A DNA stretch of 64,000 nt from Subtercola lobariae (lineage in GTDB: Bacteria > Actinomycetota > Actinomycetes > Actinomycetales > Microbacteriaceae), in assembly GCF_014640255.1 (NCBI RefSeq), contig NZ_BMGP01000007.1, positions 210,676-274,675 on the forward strand, written 5' to 3'. Made by a program: the position numbers and the translations under genes. The notes under the pieces were generated by a model. The model did no database searches and was not told the origin of the DNA. It saw only the letters and a list, made by a program, of their open reading frames with translations. Below, in pieces: positions 8,312 through 17,754 of the stretch (its first letter is position 1; each line of letters begins with the position of its first letter).

Positions 8312-9595
8312 ATGTCGCAAACTACCCTCGACGCACCCACGGCAACCGCCCGCAGCCTGAACGACAAGCTCGTCGCCGCGCGCACCGCGTCGCTCACCCT
8401 CGCCACGGCCAACGCCGACCAGAAGAACGCCGCCCTCGAGGCCATCGCCGCTGCTGTCGCAGGCGGCGCCGATCGAATTCTGCCCGCGAACGAACTCGAC
8501 CTGGCCAACGGCCGCGAGAACGGGCTCTCGACCGCCCTGCAAGACCGCCTTGCTCTGAGCGCAGCGCGTCTCACCGCCCTGGCCGAGGCCGTGCGCGAGA
8601 TCATCGGCCTCGTCGACCCCGTGGGCGAAAGCGTGCGCGGCCGCGTGCTGCCGAACGGTGTGCGCATCGATCAGGTTCGGGTTCCGTTCGGCGTCGTCGG
8701 CGTCATCTACGAAGCCCGCCCCAACGTCACCGTCGACATCGCCGCGCTCGCCCTCAAGAGCGGCAACGCCGTGGTTCTTCGTGGCGGTTCGGCGGCAGAG
8801 AACACCAACGCCGTGCTCGTGTCGTTGATTCAGGATGCCCTGACCTCGGTAGGCCTGCCCGCAGACTCCGTGCAGACCATCGATGAGTTCGGGCGTGACG
8901 GCGCTCGCGACCTGATGCAGGCTCGCGGCCTGGTCGACGTGCTCATTCCGCGCGGCAGCGCGAACCTCATCAACACCGTGGTCGCCGAATCGAAGGTTCC
9001 GGTCATCGAAACCGGTGCCGGGGTGGTGCACGTGTTTCTCGACGAGAGTGCCAACGAGCAGTGGGCGGTCGACATCGTGCACAACGCGAAGGTGCAGCGC
9101 CCGAGCGTCTGCAACGCGCTCGAGACGCTGCTGGTGCACCGGGATGCTGCGGCCAGACTTCTGCCGCCCGTGCTTGCTCAGCTGCGAAGCTCGGGCGTGA
9201 GCATCCACGCCGATGACGAGACGCGCGCCATCTTCGCCGACGCCGTGCCCGCTACCGAAGAAGACTGGCAGACCGAATACATGAGCCTCGACCTCGCCGT
9301 GAAGGTTGTTGCAGACATCGACGAGGCCATGGAGCACATTCGCATCTACTCGACCCACCACACCGAGTCGATCATCACGAACGACCTCAGCAACGCCGAA
9401 CGGTTCTTGAATGAGGTCGACTCGGCCGCCGTGATGGTGAACGCGTCGACGCGGTTCACCGACGGGGGCGAGTTCGGGTTCGGCGCCGAGGTGGGCATCT
9501 CCACCCAGAAGCTGCACGCGCGCGGGCCGATGGGCCTGCCAGAGCTGACGAGCACTAAGTGGCTCGTTCGGGGTTCGGGCCAGATTCGAGGCTGA
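8312..9595 (+). CDS. proA: Glutamate-5-semialdehyde dehydrogenase (gamma-glutamyl phosphate reductase)
   Basis: Second enzyme of proline biosynthesis, reducing glutamyl-5-phosphate with NADPH; 427 residues, normal for the family. The aldehyde-dehydrogenase-type catalytic cysteine is in RPSVCNALE (Cys267), and IYEARPNVT and FGFGAEVGISTQKLHARGPMG blocks are typical. ATG 8312 is chosen over TTG 8306 because it sits 6 bases after TAAACT (leaderless layout). It lies directly downstream of proB, as expected for the pathway. Confidence 0.96.
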   Translation: MSQTTLDAPTATARSLNDKLVAARTASLTLATANADQKNAALEAIAAAVAGGADRILPANELDLANGRENGLSTALQDRLALSAARLTALAEAVREIIGLVDPVGESVRGRVLPNGVRIDQVRVPFGVVGVIYEARPNVTVDIAALALKSGNAVVLRGGSAAENTNAVLVSLIQDALTSVGLPADSVQTIDEFGRDGARDLMQARGLVDVLIPRGSANLINTVVAESKVPVIETGAGVVHVFLDESANEQWAVDIVHNAKVQRPSVCNALETLLVHRDAAARLLPPVLAQLRSSGVSIHADDETRAIFADAVPATEEDWQTEYMSLDLAVKVVADIDEAMEHIRIYSTHHTESIITNDLSNAERFLNEVDSAAVMVNASTRFTDGGEFGFGAEVGISTQKLHARGPMGLPELTSTKWLVRGSGQIRG

Positions 9596-9704
9596 GCGCG
9601 CCTATCTGCCGATCCCCTGCCATTTCGATGAGAGCCGTCTCACGCAGCGCGGCGGTACAGGCAGAAGTCCAGTGAGTTGATTCGTGTAATCGAAAGGCAC
9701 CTGT

Positions 9705-9710
9705 TAAGGT
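9705..9710 (+). promoter_or_regulatory. -10 box for leaderless acyltransferase gene
   Basis: TAAGGT is followed by 7 bases and the GTG start at 9718; no SD is present in the spacer. A weak -35 (TTCGTG, 9681-9686) lies 18 bases upstream. Confidence 0.45.
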
Positions 9711-9717
9711 TGTCGCG

Positions 9718-11850
9718 GTGACCACCACTACACGACGCCAGGTTCGCGAGCTTACAGCTCAAGCGTCGGTCGTTCGACCCGAGATTCAGGCACTTCGGGC
9801 GATCGCCGTTCTGTCGGTGGTTCTCTATCATCTCTGGCCACTTCGGCTTCCGGGAGGATTCGTCGGGGTCGACGTTTTCTTCGCAATTTCGGGGTTTCTC
9901 ATCATCGGCCACCTGATGCGTGAGGTCGATCGCACGGGCAAGGTGCGCTTGCTTCCGTTCTGGGCCAGGCGCGCTCGCCGCTTGCTTCCGGCCAGCCTTC
10001 TCGTGCTCGCCGTCACCGGACTCGCCATCCTCGCCTTCGTGCCGACCGTGCAGTGGCAGCAGTTCTTCTCTGAGATCGCCGCCTCTGCTCTCTATGTGCA
10101 GAACTGGCTGCTCGCTCACAATGCTGTCGACTACCTTGCTGCTACGAATGCCCCGTCGCCCGTAGAGCACTTCTGGTCACTATCGGTCGAGGAGCAGTTC
10201 TACCTTGTGTGGCCGCTCGTCATCGTCGCACTGATCGCCTTTACCGGCCCTTTGAGAAAGGCATCGCCACGTTCGTGGATCGCCGGCGGCCTTGTCGTAC
10301 TGACCTCGGCCAGTCTGGCTTATTCGATCTATGCGGTCGCGACGACCCCGGCCGCTGCCTATTTCGTCACTCCAGCACGTGCCTGGGAGTTCGGCGCCGG
10401 GGGCATTCTCGCACTGTTCATGAATGCTTCGCCTGGTGCGCGCCCCTTCGTGCGGGCGGCCGCGAGCTGGCTCGGGCTCATCGTCATTGCAGGCACGCTC
10501 GCCCTGTATTCGGCGGCTACGCCGTTTCCCGGTCTCGGGGCCGTGCCACCCGTCTTCGGGACTCTGCTTGTGATTTGGGCGGGCTCGCCGAACGTCGTCT
10601 GGGCGCCCAGCGCACTGCTACGGCTGAGACCGGTTCAGTGGATGGGCGGCATCTCTTACTCGCTCTACCTGTGGCACTGGCCGCTGATCGTGCTAGTTCC
10701 TATCGCACTCACCAGGCCGAACGGGTGGCGCACGAGCGTCGCAATTCTGTTCGTGTCGATCGCTCTGGCGTACCTGACCAAACGTTTCGTCGAAGATCCG
10801 CTGCGGGTGCGAGGACTCTTGACGAAGAAGTTGGCCTGGCGGTCGCTTGCCATCACGCTCAGCGGTACGGTGATCGTGGCGCTCGGGGCATCCGTCGCCT
10901 ACGCTCAACCTCTGATCGCCAGCGGCCAGGCCTCGGCGAGCGCCAATTCAGCGATTCAGAATGACCCGAAATGCACGGGGGCGCCGGCCGCGCTTGCCCA
11001 GAACAACTGCCCGATGCCATATGCGGTCTCCGCCCTCACGAACCCCAGCTATGCTGAAACCGACATCGGCCGTGGCGTGCAGTCCGTCGACGATTGCAAG
11101 CAGACGATTATGTCGGATGCGGTTATGACCTGCGATATCGGTGACGTCAAGACGCCGACGTCGACTGTTGCACTGATCGGTGATTCGCACGCAGGGCAGT
11201 ACCTCACCCCGCTAGACGAGTACGGTCAGGCCAACCACATCCACTTCATCACCTACCTCAAGTCTTGGTGCAGCGGAACGGGAGCGGTCGGAGTAGCGAA
11301 CCCCGGTTATGACACGCCGGAACGCGTCGTATCGTGCGCGAACTGGGGCACGACCGTGCTCGACAGTGTGAAGCAGAACTCGGCCATCGGCGCCGTCATC
11401 TTCACTGACTACACTCGCAGCTACCTCGAGCCCCCGCCCGCGCTCAACGGCCGGGCCATAACGCCGCAGGACTTCGAGCAGGCGTGGCAGCCGCTGCTCG
11501 CCTCCGGCAAACGCATCATCGCCATGCGAGATCTGCCTAACGCCGACCAGCAGAAGGAAGACGTTCCGACCTGTGTCGCGGCGCATCTCACCGAATACGA
11601 CCCTTGTTCGCTGCCGCGGGAGACGGCGACACTCGACCTTGCTCAAGATCCACTCGCGATTGCCGCGGCTCAGACTCCGGGCGTTTCTTTCGTAGATCTG
11701 ACCGACGACTTCTGCGACGACACCACGTGCCACGTTCTCATTGGCGGGTTGATCGTTTATTTCGGCAGCAACCACATGACGCTCACCTTCTCGCGCACTC
11801 TCGCATCGATCGTCGGTGCCAAGATTTCTGCCGCGCTTACATCGTCGTAG
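9718..11850 (+). CDS. Acyltransferase 3 (OafA/YrhL-type) with C-terminal SGNH domain
   Basis: Membrane O-acyltransferase of 710 residues. Residues 20-380 form the acyltransferase-3 domain with about ten membrane segments and the early VLYHLWPLRLPGGFVGVDVFF block, whose His and Arg-rich neighbours are typical. After a last membrane helix the protein continues as an extracytoplasmic SGNH/GDSL-like domain with VALIGDSHAGQYL (about 487) and a C-terminal SNHMT (about 683) that would supply the catalytic His. Such fusions add acetyl or other acyl groups to peptidoglycan, teichoic acid or exopolysaccharide; the substrate cannot be deduced. It stands alone between proA and the nadD cluster. Confidence 0.9.
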   Translation: MTTTTRRQVRELTAQASVVRPEIQALRAIAVLSVVLYHLWPLRLPGGFVGVDVFFAISGFLIIGHLMREVDRTGKVRLLPFWARRARRLLPASLLVLAVTGLAILAFVPTVQWQQFFSEIAASALYVQNWLLAHNAVDYLAATNAPSPVEHFWSLSVEEQFYLVWPLVIVALIAFTGPLRKASPRSWIAGGLVVLTSASLAYSIYAVATTPAAAYFVTPARAWEFGAGGILALFMNASPGARPFVRAAASWLGLIVIAGTLALYSAATPFPGLGAVPPVFGTLLVIWAGSPNVVWAPSALLRLRPVQWMGGISYSLYLWHWPLIVLVPIALTRPNGWRTSVAILFVSIALAYLTKRFVEDPLRVRGLLTKKLAWRSLAITLSGTVIVALGASVAYAQPLIASGQASASANSAIQNDPKCTGAPAALAQNNCPMPYAVSALTNPSYAETDIGRGVQSVDDCKQTIMSDAVMTCDIGDVKTPTSTVALIGDSHAGQYLTPLDEYGQANHIHFITYLKSWCSGTGAVGVANPGYDTPERVVSCANWGTTVLDSVKQNSAIGAVIFTDYTRSYLEPPPALNGRAITPQDFEQAWQPLLASGKRIIAMRDLPNADQQKEDVPTCVAAHLTEYDPCSLPRETATLDLAQDPLAIAAAQTPGVSFVDLTDDFCDDTTCHVLIGGLIVYFGSNHMTLTFSRTLASIVGAKISAALTSS

Positions 11851-11955
11851 CTCGTTGGGGACGGACGCGGTGCTGGGCGCTTCGCTCTGCGCAAGCGGCG
11901 CCACGGTGCAGCGGCTGCAGCTGCCGTTACCGGCGCTCTTCGGGTGACTGTAGGC

Positions 11956-11983
11956 TTGTCGCCAGCGGGTGGTTTGAGATTAT
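11956..11983 (+). promoter_or_regulatory. Possible promoter of the nadD cluster
   Basis: TTGTCG (11956-11961) and GATTAT (11978-11983) are 16 bases apart, about 50 bases before the small membrane gene. The match is moderate. Confidence 0.4.
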
Positions 11984-12031
11984 GCCGGCTGAGATTCGAA
12001 AAAACACGCGTCACGAAGTAGGAGAGTAGCA

Positions 12032-12271
12032 ATGATCACGGTGGCGAGCTTGGGTTTGTTGAGTGCACCAGTACTGGCCGACGACGTCGTCAACCAGCTG
12101 CCGATTCCGGCTTTCTTCTTCGGCCTCATCGCGTTCGTGATCTTCATGAGCATGGGCCTCGTCATGTGGAGCTACCGTGACGTCGCGAACCGCCACCCCA
12201 AGAAGTCGGCCGAGTTCGCGCAGAGCCACGACTTGCACGGGCACGGCGACCGAACGGGCGCAGACCACTAA
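12032..12271 (+). CDS. Small single-span membrane protein upstream of nadD
   Basis: Protein of 79 residues with a short N-terminal hydrophobic stretch and one clear membrane helix (about 25-48: PAFFFGLIAFVIFMSMGLVM), followed by a hydrophilic His/Asp-rich tail. A good ribosome site (AGGAGAGTAGC) precedes the ATG. I do not recognise a named domain. The 12-base gap to nadD makes it the first gene of that operon. It is likely real from its SD, codon usage and position. Confidence 0.75.
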   Translation: MITVASLGLLSAPVLADDVVNQLPIPAFFFGLIAFVIFMSMGLVMWSYRDVANRHPKKSAEFAQSHDLHGHGDRTGADH

Positions 12272-12283
12272 GCGGTACGCACG

Positions 12284-12904
12284 GTGACCGCCGTCTCGCC
12301 GCCGATCGAAGGGCAGCCTCGCCGCCCGCGCATCGGCATCATGGGCGGCACGTTCGACCCCATTCACCATGGGCACCTCGTGGCCGCGAGCGAAGTGGCG
12401 CAGTTCTTCGAGCTCGACACCGTGCTGTTCGTTCCCACCGGCCAGCCCTGGCAGAAGACCGACGTCACCGAGGCCGAGCACCGCTACCTCATGACGGTCA
12501 TCGCCACCGCGTCGAACCCACGCTTTACCGTCAGCCGCGTCGACATCGACCGCGGCGGCCCCACCTACACCGTCGACACCCTGCGCGACATTCGGGCAGC
12601 CAACCCCGACGCCGACCTCTTCTTCATCTCGGGTGCCGACGCCATCGCCCAGATTCTCGGCTGGAAAGACTCACCCGAACTCTGGTCGCTCGCCCATTTC
12701 GTGGCCGTCTCGAGGCCCGGCCACACCCTCGCCATTTCCGCTTTGCCGCGACAAGACGTAAGCTATTTGGAAGTTCCGGCTCTCGCGATCTCGTCAACCG
12801 ACTGTCGCGGGCGGGTAGGCCGGGGATTCCCAGTGTGGTACTTGGTACCCGACGGTGTAGTTCAGTACATCACCAAGCATCACCTATATCGGAGTGTTGA
12901 ATGA
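12284..12904 (+). CDS. nadD: Nicotinate-nucleotide adenylyltransferase
   Basis: Adenylyl transfer from ATP to nicotinate mononucleotide in NAD synthesis; 206 residues. It shows the nucleotidyl-transferase motif [12 protein letters not shown] near residue 20 and the C-terminal ISST-x-x-R signature (ISSTDCR). The start is GTG at 12284. Its stop overlaps the next gene's ATG by four bases (ATGA), so the genes are translationally coupled, and rsfS follows, a common actinobacterial arrangement. Confidence 0.95.
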   Translation: MTAVSPPIEGQPRRPRIGIMGGTFDPIHHGHLVAASEVAQFFELDTVLFVPTGQPWQKTDVTEAEHRYLMTVIATASNPRFTVSRVDIDRGGPTYTVDTLRDIRAANPDADLFFISGADAIAQILGWKDSPELWSLAHFVAVSRPGHTLAISALPRQDVSYLEVPALAISSTDCRGRVGRGFPVWYLVPDGVVQYITKHHLYRSVE

Positions 12905-14247
12905 CTGTGCCTCACGACGAGCAGCCGCTGACCAGGCGGCAGCTCCGTGACCTAGAGCGTCAGAAGCCGCGTAAGCAGCAAAAAGAAGAAGCTAAGGCGG
13001 CCGAAGAGGCCGAAGCCAAGCGTCGTGCCGAAGAAGAGGCACGCGCCGCTGCCGAGCGCGCCGCATTCGAGGCCGAGGCCGCTCGTGCGGTGCTGCCGAG
13101 TACGCCCTTCGCCGCGCCTGCCGCAGATGCTCCTGCTGTTCCCGCGGCCGAGACGGCGGCTCCGGATGCTCGCTCCGCCGAAACGACAGAGTCCGACGCC
13201 ACCGCTGGCGAAACGACCGCCGCCGAGACTGCGGATGCCGAAGCCGATTCCGTAGAGGTAGCTCCGGCAGCCCCTGGTGAACCCGATTCGTTCGACGCCC
13301 TCATCGCTCCCGCCGCCGTGGCCGCTGCTACCCCTATTCTGAGCAGGCGCGCGAGACGAGCGCTTTCTGCCGATCATCCACTCGCCGAACAGAACGCCGA
13401 GCCGCAAGCCGAAGCAGAGCCAGCTGAGGCGCCCGCAGAACCCGAGGCCGCGCCAGCAGCTGGGGCGACCGGCCCCATCATCGCCGAGATCGTGGTCGAA
13501 GAAGAGATCTTCGTCGAGACCGACGACGACGCTCTGACGGCCGAGACCTCGCCTGATTCGTTCGTGCCCGAAGGTGATGGCGCCGACGCGCAGCCCATGG
13601 TCGAAGAGCTGATGGTGGTCGACGAGGCCGTCGCCCCCGAGCTCTCGGCCGAAGAAGAAGACGAACTCGCTGAGATCGACGACACTCCGGCTCCCGAGCC
13701 TGTGCAGATCGTGACGATCGACGAGACGCCGAGCGCGCCGATTCTCGCGCCGCTCTTTCAGGCTCGCGCCGCAGAGCCCGACCGCGAGATCACGAAAGTC
13801 GATCTCACCCAGGCCAGCTTCGACGACCTCATCGCCTCGCGCGGCGTCGGATCGTCGAACAGCGTCGCCTCGACCAGCGCTCTCGTGCTGCCCTCGGTGC
13901 CGAACCATGGTGATGTGGGAACGGCGCTCGACGAAACCGGTGAGGTCATCATCACCGGTTCGATCGACCTGCCGATGAGTCTCGGCTCCACAGGTGCGGC
14001 CCCGGCCGACGGCCTGGAGTCAGCCGACCTCGACGCTTTTCTCGACCCAGAGAGCGAAGTCGGTTCAGACGTCGCTCCCGTCAGTGCCACCCGGGCAATC
14101 AGTACGCACGGCCCGAGTTCAGGGCTGGTCGCCCCGCCGAAACGTCGTGGTGCCAACGCGCCCGTCATTCTCGCGGTGACGGCTGGCGTGCTCGCAGTCG
14201 GGGTCGTCGGCCTCCTGCTCGCTGCCTTCGTTTTTCGAATCTTCTAA
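12901..14247 (+). CDS. Acidic Ala/Glu-rich protein with C-terminal membrane anchor
   Basis: Protein of 448 residues, not assigned to a family. Residues 10-65 form a strongly charged coiled-coil-like stretch rich in Lys, Glu, Ala and Arg; the middle (65-410) is low-complexity, acidic and probably disordered; residues about 417-446 are one membrane helix ending in FRIF. With a cytoplasmic coiled coil and a C-terminal tail anchor, a scaffold or cell-surface-linked role is possible but unproven. It sits between nadD and rsfS, overlapping nadD by four bases. Confidence 0.8.
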   Translation: MTVPHDEQPLTRRQLRDLERQKPRKQQKEEAKAAEEAEAKRRAEEEARAAAERAAFEAEAARAVLPSTPFAAPAADAPAVPAAETAAPDARSAETTESDATAGETTAAETADAEADSVEVAPAAPGEPDSFDALIAPAAVAAATPILSRRARRALSADHPLAEQNAEPQAEAEPAEAPAEPEAAPAAGATGPIIAEIVVEEEIFVETDDDALTAETSPDSFVPEGDGADAQPMVEELMVVDEAVAPELSAEEEDELAEIDDTPAPEPVQIVTIDETPSAPILAPLFQARAAEPDREITKVDLTQASFDDLIASRGVGSSNSVASTSALVLPSVPNHGDVGTALDETGEVIITGSIDLPMSLGSTGAAPADGLESADLDAFLDPESEVGSDVAPVSATRAISTHGPSSGLVAPPKRRGANAPVILAVTAGVLAVGVVGLLLAAFVFRIF

Positions 14248-14268
14248 CCCACGTCTGGTAACCACTTT

Positions 14269-14631
14269 TTGACTGCAACACCGCGTTCGCTCGAACTCAC
14301 CCACCTCGCCGCCGCTGCGGCCGACTCCAAGCAGGCCGAGAACCTCGTGGCTCTCGACGTGTCAGGTCCGCTGCCGCTGACCGACGTCTTCTTGCTCGCG
14401 TCGGGCCGTAACGAGCCCAACGTGCGTGCTATCGCTGAAGAGATCATCGAGAAGCTCAGCGCCGCTGGTGCCCCTCTGCTGCGCCGCGAAGGCCTTGCTG
14501 AGGCGCGCTGGGTGCTGCTCGACTTCGGCGACCTCGTGGTGCACGTCTTTCACGAAGAAGACCGAATGTACTACTCGCTCGAGCGGCTCTGGAAAGACTG
14601 CCCGGTCGTTCCGCTCACCGTTTCGGTCTGA
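14269..14631 (+). CDS. rsfS: Ribosome silencing factor RsfS
   Basis: RsfS/Iojap protein binds L14 and blocks subunit joining during starvation; 120 residues, the usual length. The family core is evident: VALDVSGPLPLTDVFLLASG, then ARWVLLDFGDLVVHVFHEEDRMYYSLERLW. The only plausible start is TTG at 14269, because the frame closes just upstream and no ATG or GTG precedes the conserved region; an SD is not obvious. It ends the nadD operon and lies just before tRNA-Ala. Confidence 0.95.
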   Translation: MTATPRSLELTHLAAAAADSKQAENLVALDVSGPLPLTDVFLLASGRNEPNVRAIAEEIIEKLSAAGAPLLRREGLAEARWVLLDFGDLVVHVFHEEDRMYYSLERLWKDCPVVPLTVSV

Positions 14632-14749
14632 GCACCGCGCGCCGCTCCCGCCGCTTCTTCGGTTTCTCGGATGGGCTCGGCGTGTAGTAGTCTAGGCAAG
14701 TTGTTTGGAGCCGAAAGGATTCACTCAACACAACTCAATACCCGCTTAC

Positions 14750-14825
<76 letters not shown>

Positions 14826-14828
14826 GAT

Positions 14829-14864
14829 CGAACGAAGGCTCACCCTCGGGTGGGCCTTCGTTCG
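14829..14864 (+). terminator. Terminator hairpin after tRNA-Ala
   Basis: Sixteen-base arms (14829-14844 and 14849-14864), complementary except for one G-T wobble, close a CTCG loop four bases after the tRNA CCA. There is only a short T-rich stretch after the stem. Confidence 0.7.
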
Positions 14865-14884
14865 TCTCAGCAAGAGGGGAATCC

Positions 14885-16579
14885 ATGTTCGCAATGAAGC
14901 GCGCCCTGGCCGTCGCTGCGGCCTCGGCTGTTGTTCTCGGTTCCGTGCTGGTCTCGACACCGGCGTTTGCCGCGCCAGACACCATCACGATCAGCGGTCA
15001 CGTGTCGCTGGGCACCGCGTCCGCGGGCGCCGGCACGGTCGACATCTCCCTCATCAGAGGGTTCAACGCTCCGAGTGTTGTCGTCGGAACTGTCGATGCC
15101 GCAGGTGACTACTCTGTGCAGGTTGCCAAAGGCTCGTACTTCCTGCTCGAGGTCGACAACGTGGGTCCGGGCAACTATGCACCGTACCTGTCTGCCCCAT
15201 TCGCGTCATCGAGCTGCACTGTCGACAGCCAGGACTACACCAGTGCGAGTGCAGACATCGCCGGGTGGGATATCGCGTTGCCCGTCGGTGGTGAACTGAG
15301 CGGTACCGTCAGGAATCTTCAGGGGTCGCCGGTATCCGGTGTCGAGGTCTGGGCCTACGACCAGCACCGCTGCGTCACTCTCGGGGACGGTCAGCCCAGC
15401 ACCAAGATCACCGTGCCGAACACCGACGAGACCGGAACGTACGATTTCAAGAATCTCGACGCCACGGGGGCCTACCAGGTCGAGTTCTACAGCGGAGCTG
15501 CTGAGCCGACAACCTACCTCGAGGGATTTCTCGGCATGGCATCCGGTGCCCCCAGGGGCATACCGTACACAGTGGCTACCGGCCAGGTGCGATCTGGCGC
15601 CGACATGACCTTGGTGCAAGGGGGATCGGTGCAGGGCAGCGTGAGCTGTGCATCCTGTGACCTGTCGCAGCTCGACCCGAGCAAGTTTGTGATCTCCATT
15701 GAGGGGTACAACGCGTCGGCCGGCACGTGGGTGAGCAGTTCTCCGGGTTATGTGCAGCGAGACGGTGCCGGTCTCACCTACCGAACACCCGCAACCTACC
15801 CGGGTGACTATCGCATCTCACTGTCGTACCCGGATGACGCTTTCCAGAGGATGTCGACCCAGACGTTCTCGATTTCAGAGGGAGCGGTGACGACCGAGAA
15901 TCTCGCGCTGGCGTCAACGGCATCGACGCAACCCGGCGTGCCCGCGGCGATAAACTCGTACATCACGTCGCTCTACAAGGATTTTCTGGGGCGCACTCCC
16001 GGGGCCAGCGAGATCGCCTTCTGGGCAGGCAAACTAAAGGCAGGATGGCCGCGCAGCTCGATCTCCACCGGCTTCGCCAACAGCGACGAGTACCGACTGA
16101 TTCGAATCGACGCCGCCTACGAGTCGGTACTGCACCGGCAGAGCGACCCGCAGGGGCGCCTGTTCTGGCTCGACCGGATGCAGCGCGGCCTCACGACGAC
16201 CGACGAAGTCGAGATGACGTACTACGCCTCACAGGAGTACTACGACGACGGCGGTGGCAACGATGCCGGGTACGTCACCGGTGTGTATCTCGCTCTTCTG
16301 AACAGGCTGCCTTCCCAGGCCGACATCTCGTTCTGGAGCGCGATCGCACAGCGTCAGGGCCGTATGGAGGTCGTCAAGGACTTCTGGAACTCTACTGAGA
16401 CAGTACAGAAGCGCGTCTCGGCAATGTACGCCCTCTACCTCGGGCGCACACCCGACCCGAGCGGTCTGACCACCTGGACCAACTTCGATCTCGCCAACGG
16501 CGATTCGTTGACGCGCTCGACCCTGACCTCGAGCGACGAGTACTACAACAGGGCTGCGACCAGATTCCCCGTCGCCTGA
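14885..16579 (+). CDS. Secreted protein with DUF4214 repeats
   Basis: Exported protein of 564 residues. A Sec signal peptide (MFAMKRALAV...STPAFA, cleavage near 29) leads to several carboxypeptidase-regulatory or Cna-B-like beta domains (about 35-350, e.g. SGHVSLGTASAGAGTVD and GELSGTVRNLQGSPVSGVEVWAYD). The last 210 residues are four DUF4214-type repeats carrying a Leu-Gly-Arg-x-Pro-like core (KDFLGRTPGASEIAFW, LHRQSDPQGRLFW, LLNRLPSQADISFW, LYLGRTPDPSGLTTW). Such proteins are surface or extracellular and often linked to adhesion or S-layer-like binding; the ligand is unknown. The start is ATG 14885 with AGAGGGG upstream; the open frame reads back through the tRNA, which is not coding. Confidence 0.87.
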   Translation: MFAMKRALAVAAASAVVLGSVLVSTPAFAAPDTITISGHVSLGTASAGAGTVDISLIRGFNAPSVVVGTVDAAGDYSVQVAKGSYFLLEVDNVGPGNYAPYLSAPFASSSCTVDSQDYTSASADIAGWDIALPVGGELSGTVRNLQGSPVSGVEVWAYDQHRCVTLGDGQPSTKITVPNTDETGTYDFKNLDATGAYQVEFYSGAAEPTTYLEGFLGMASGAPRGIPYTVATGQVRSGADMTLVQGGSVQGSVSCASCDLSQLDPSKFVISIEGYNASAGTWVSSSPGYVQRDGAGLTYRTPATYPGDYRISLSYPDDAFQRMSTQTFSISEGAVTTENLALASTASTQPGVPAAINSYITSLYKDFLGRTPGASEIAFWAGKLKAGWPRSSISTGFANSDEYRLIRIDAAYESVLHRQSDPQGRLFWLDRMQRGLTTTDEVEMTYYASQEYYDDGGGNDAGYVTGVYLALLNRLPSQADISFWSAIAQRQGRMEVVKDFWNSTETVQKRVSAMYALYLGRTPDPSGLTTWTNFDLANGDSLTRSTLTSSDEYYNRAATRFPVA

Positions 16580-16628
16580 GCGATGCCTTCGCGGCGCACC
16601 GTGACGTTCTGAAGTGAATGCCACGGGC

Positions 16629-16659
16629 TTGACCTTGACGTAACGTCAACCTCTAGAGT
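16629..16659 (+). promoter_or_regulatory. MerR-type promoter/operator with 19-bp spacer (autoregulation of TipA-like gene)
   Basis: TTGACC (16629-16634) and TAGAGT (16654-16659) are separated by 19 bases. The spacer begins with a perfect 15-base dyad TTGACGTAACGTCAA (16635-16649). Over-long spacers with an internal dyad are the hallmark of promoters activated by MerR-family regulators. The regulator gene starts 23 bases downstream. Confidence 0.85.
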
Positions 16660-16682
16660 CTCTCTCAGAAGGAGAGTTACTT

Positions 16683-17441
16683 ATGGAATGGAGCATCCAG
16701 CAGATAGCCCGGCTGGCAGGCACCACGAGCCGCACCCTGCGCCACTACGGTGACGTGGGCCTCGTGGTGCCGAGCCGTGTCGGAGAGAACGGGTATCGCT
16801 ACTACGACTCCGCTGCCCTCGTGCGACTGCAGCGGGTTCTGTTGCTGCGCGAACTCGGGCTCGGTATTCCGGCGATCGCCGACATTCTGACTGGGCAACG
16901 CGACGACACCGTCGCGCTGCGCGCGCATCTCGAGTGGCTCACGAACGAGAAGCAACGTCTCGACCGCCAGTTGGCGAGCGTTGCGCGAACGATCAGTGAT
17001 CTAGAGAGAGGCGAAAAACCAATGGCAGACAAGATGTTCGACGGGTTCGACCACACGATCTACAAAAGCGAGGTCGAAGAGCGCTGGGGGAGCGACTCGT
17101 ACGCGACGAGTGACAAGTGCTACACCTCGATGTCGCAGAGCGAGAAAGACGACTTTCTGCTGACGGCGGCCGAGCTTGCCTCTGACTGGGCGGCCGCGGC
17201 CGAGCGCGGCGTGGCGGTCGACCGTGCCGAGGCGCAAGCCTTGGCCCAGCGCCAGTGCGACTGGCTGGTCGGCATTCCCGGCGCCCCGAAGTCGGCTGAC
17301 GGCCGCCCGACAAGGCAGTACTTCACCTGGCTGGCCGATTCGTACGTCGATGACGAGCGCTTCGCTGTCAACTACGGGGGAGTGATAGGCGCGACGTTCG
17401 TGCGAGACACGATGCGCGTGTTCGCCGATGCGCACCTCTAG
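16683..17441 (+). CDS. TipA-like MerR transcriptional regulator with TipAS antibiotic-recognition domain
   Basis: Regulator of 252 residues: N-terminal MerR winged helix (1-75; SIQQIARLAGTTSRTLRHYGDVGLV and NGYRYY), a long dimerisation helix to about 108, then a TipAS domain (about 115-250) that in Streptomyces binds thiopeptide and other drugs. Known TipA makes a full-length TipAL activator and a short TipAS from an internal start. The same can be seen here: an in-frame ATG at 17022 preceded by AGAGAGAGG would give a 139-residue TipAS starting MADKMFDGFDH. The gene follows its own 19-bp-spacer promoter, so it is probably autoactivated. SD AAGGAG lies before 16683. Confidence 0.93.
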   Translation: MEWSIQQIARLAGTTSRTLRHYGDVGLVVPSRVGENGYRYYDSAALVRLQRVLLLRELGLGIPAIADILTGQRDDTVALRAHLEWLTNEKQRLDRQLASVARTISDLERGEKPMADKMFDGFDHTIYKSEVEERWGSDSYATSDKCYTSMSQSEKDDFLLTAAELASDWAAAAERGVAVDRAEAQALAQRQCDWLVGIPGAPKSADGRPTRQYFTWLADSYVDDERFAVNYGGVIGATFVRDTMRVFADAHL

Positions 17442-17754
17442 CGCCGGCCCGCATCGGGGGCGGCCACGCGCGACAGAAGGGTGGAAAGCGAGGGCGACCT
17501 CGGCGCTGACCGCGGGGGTATCTGGCGACGATGAAGAGATTGCGCGACGCGTGCTAGACCGGGTTCGGCTCAACGCACAGGCCGCACTCGCAGAGCGCGC
17601 GGGTAAAGCGAGCTAGCCAATACCGGCCGCGGCCAACATTATTTCGAATTTTTGGGTAATATCGAATTTGCTTGTGATGTTCGGGAGACCGGAGAGCGGA
17701 TCGTGCAGTGGAGCATCGTTTCTGCAGGCGCAAGAACAAACAGAAAGGCCTGTT
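17442..17754. other. Intergenic stretch with AT-rich direct repeat before the VOC gene
   Basis: The first 190 bases show nothing recognisable. Around 17642-17670 the sequence turns AT-rich: ATCGAATTTG and TTCGAATTTT form a direct repeat about 18 bases apart with TAATAT (17657-17662) between them. These could be a -10 box flanked by regulator sites for the downstream VOC gene; no good -35 is seen. Confidence 0.35.
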
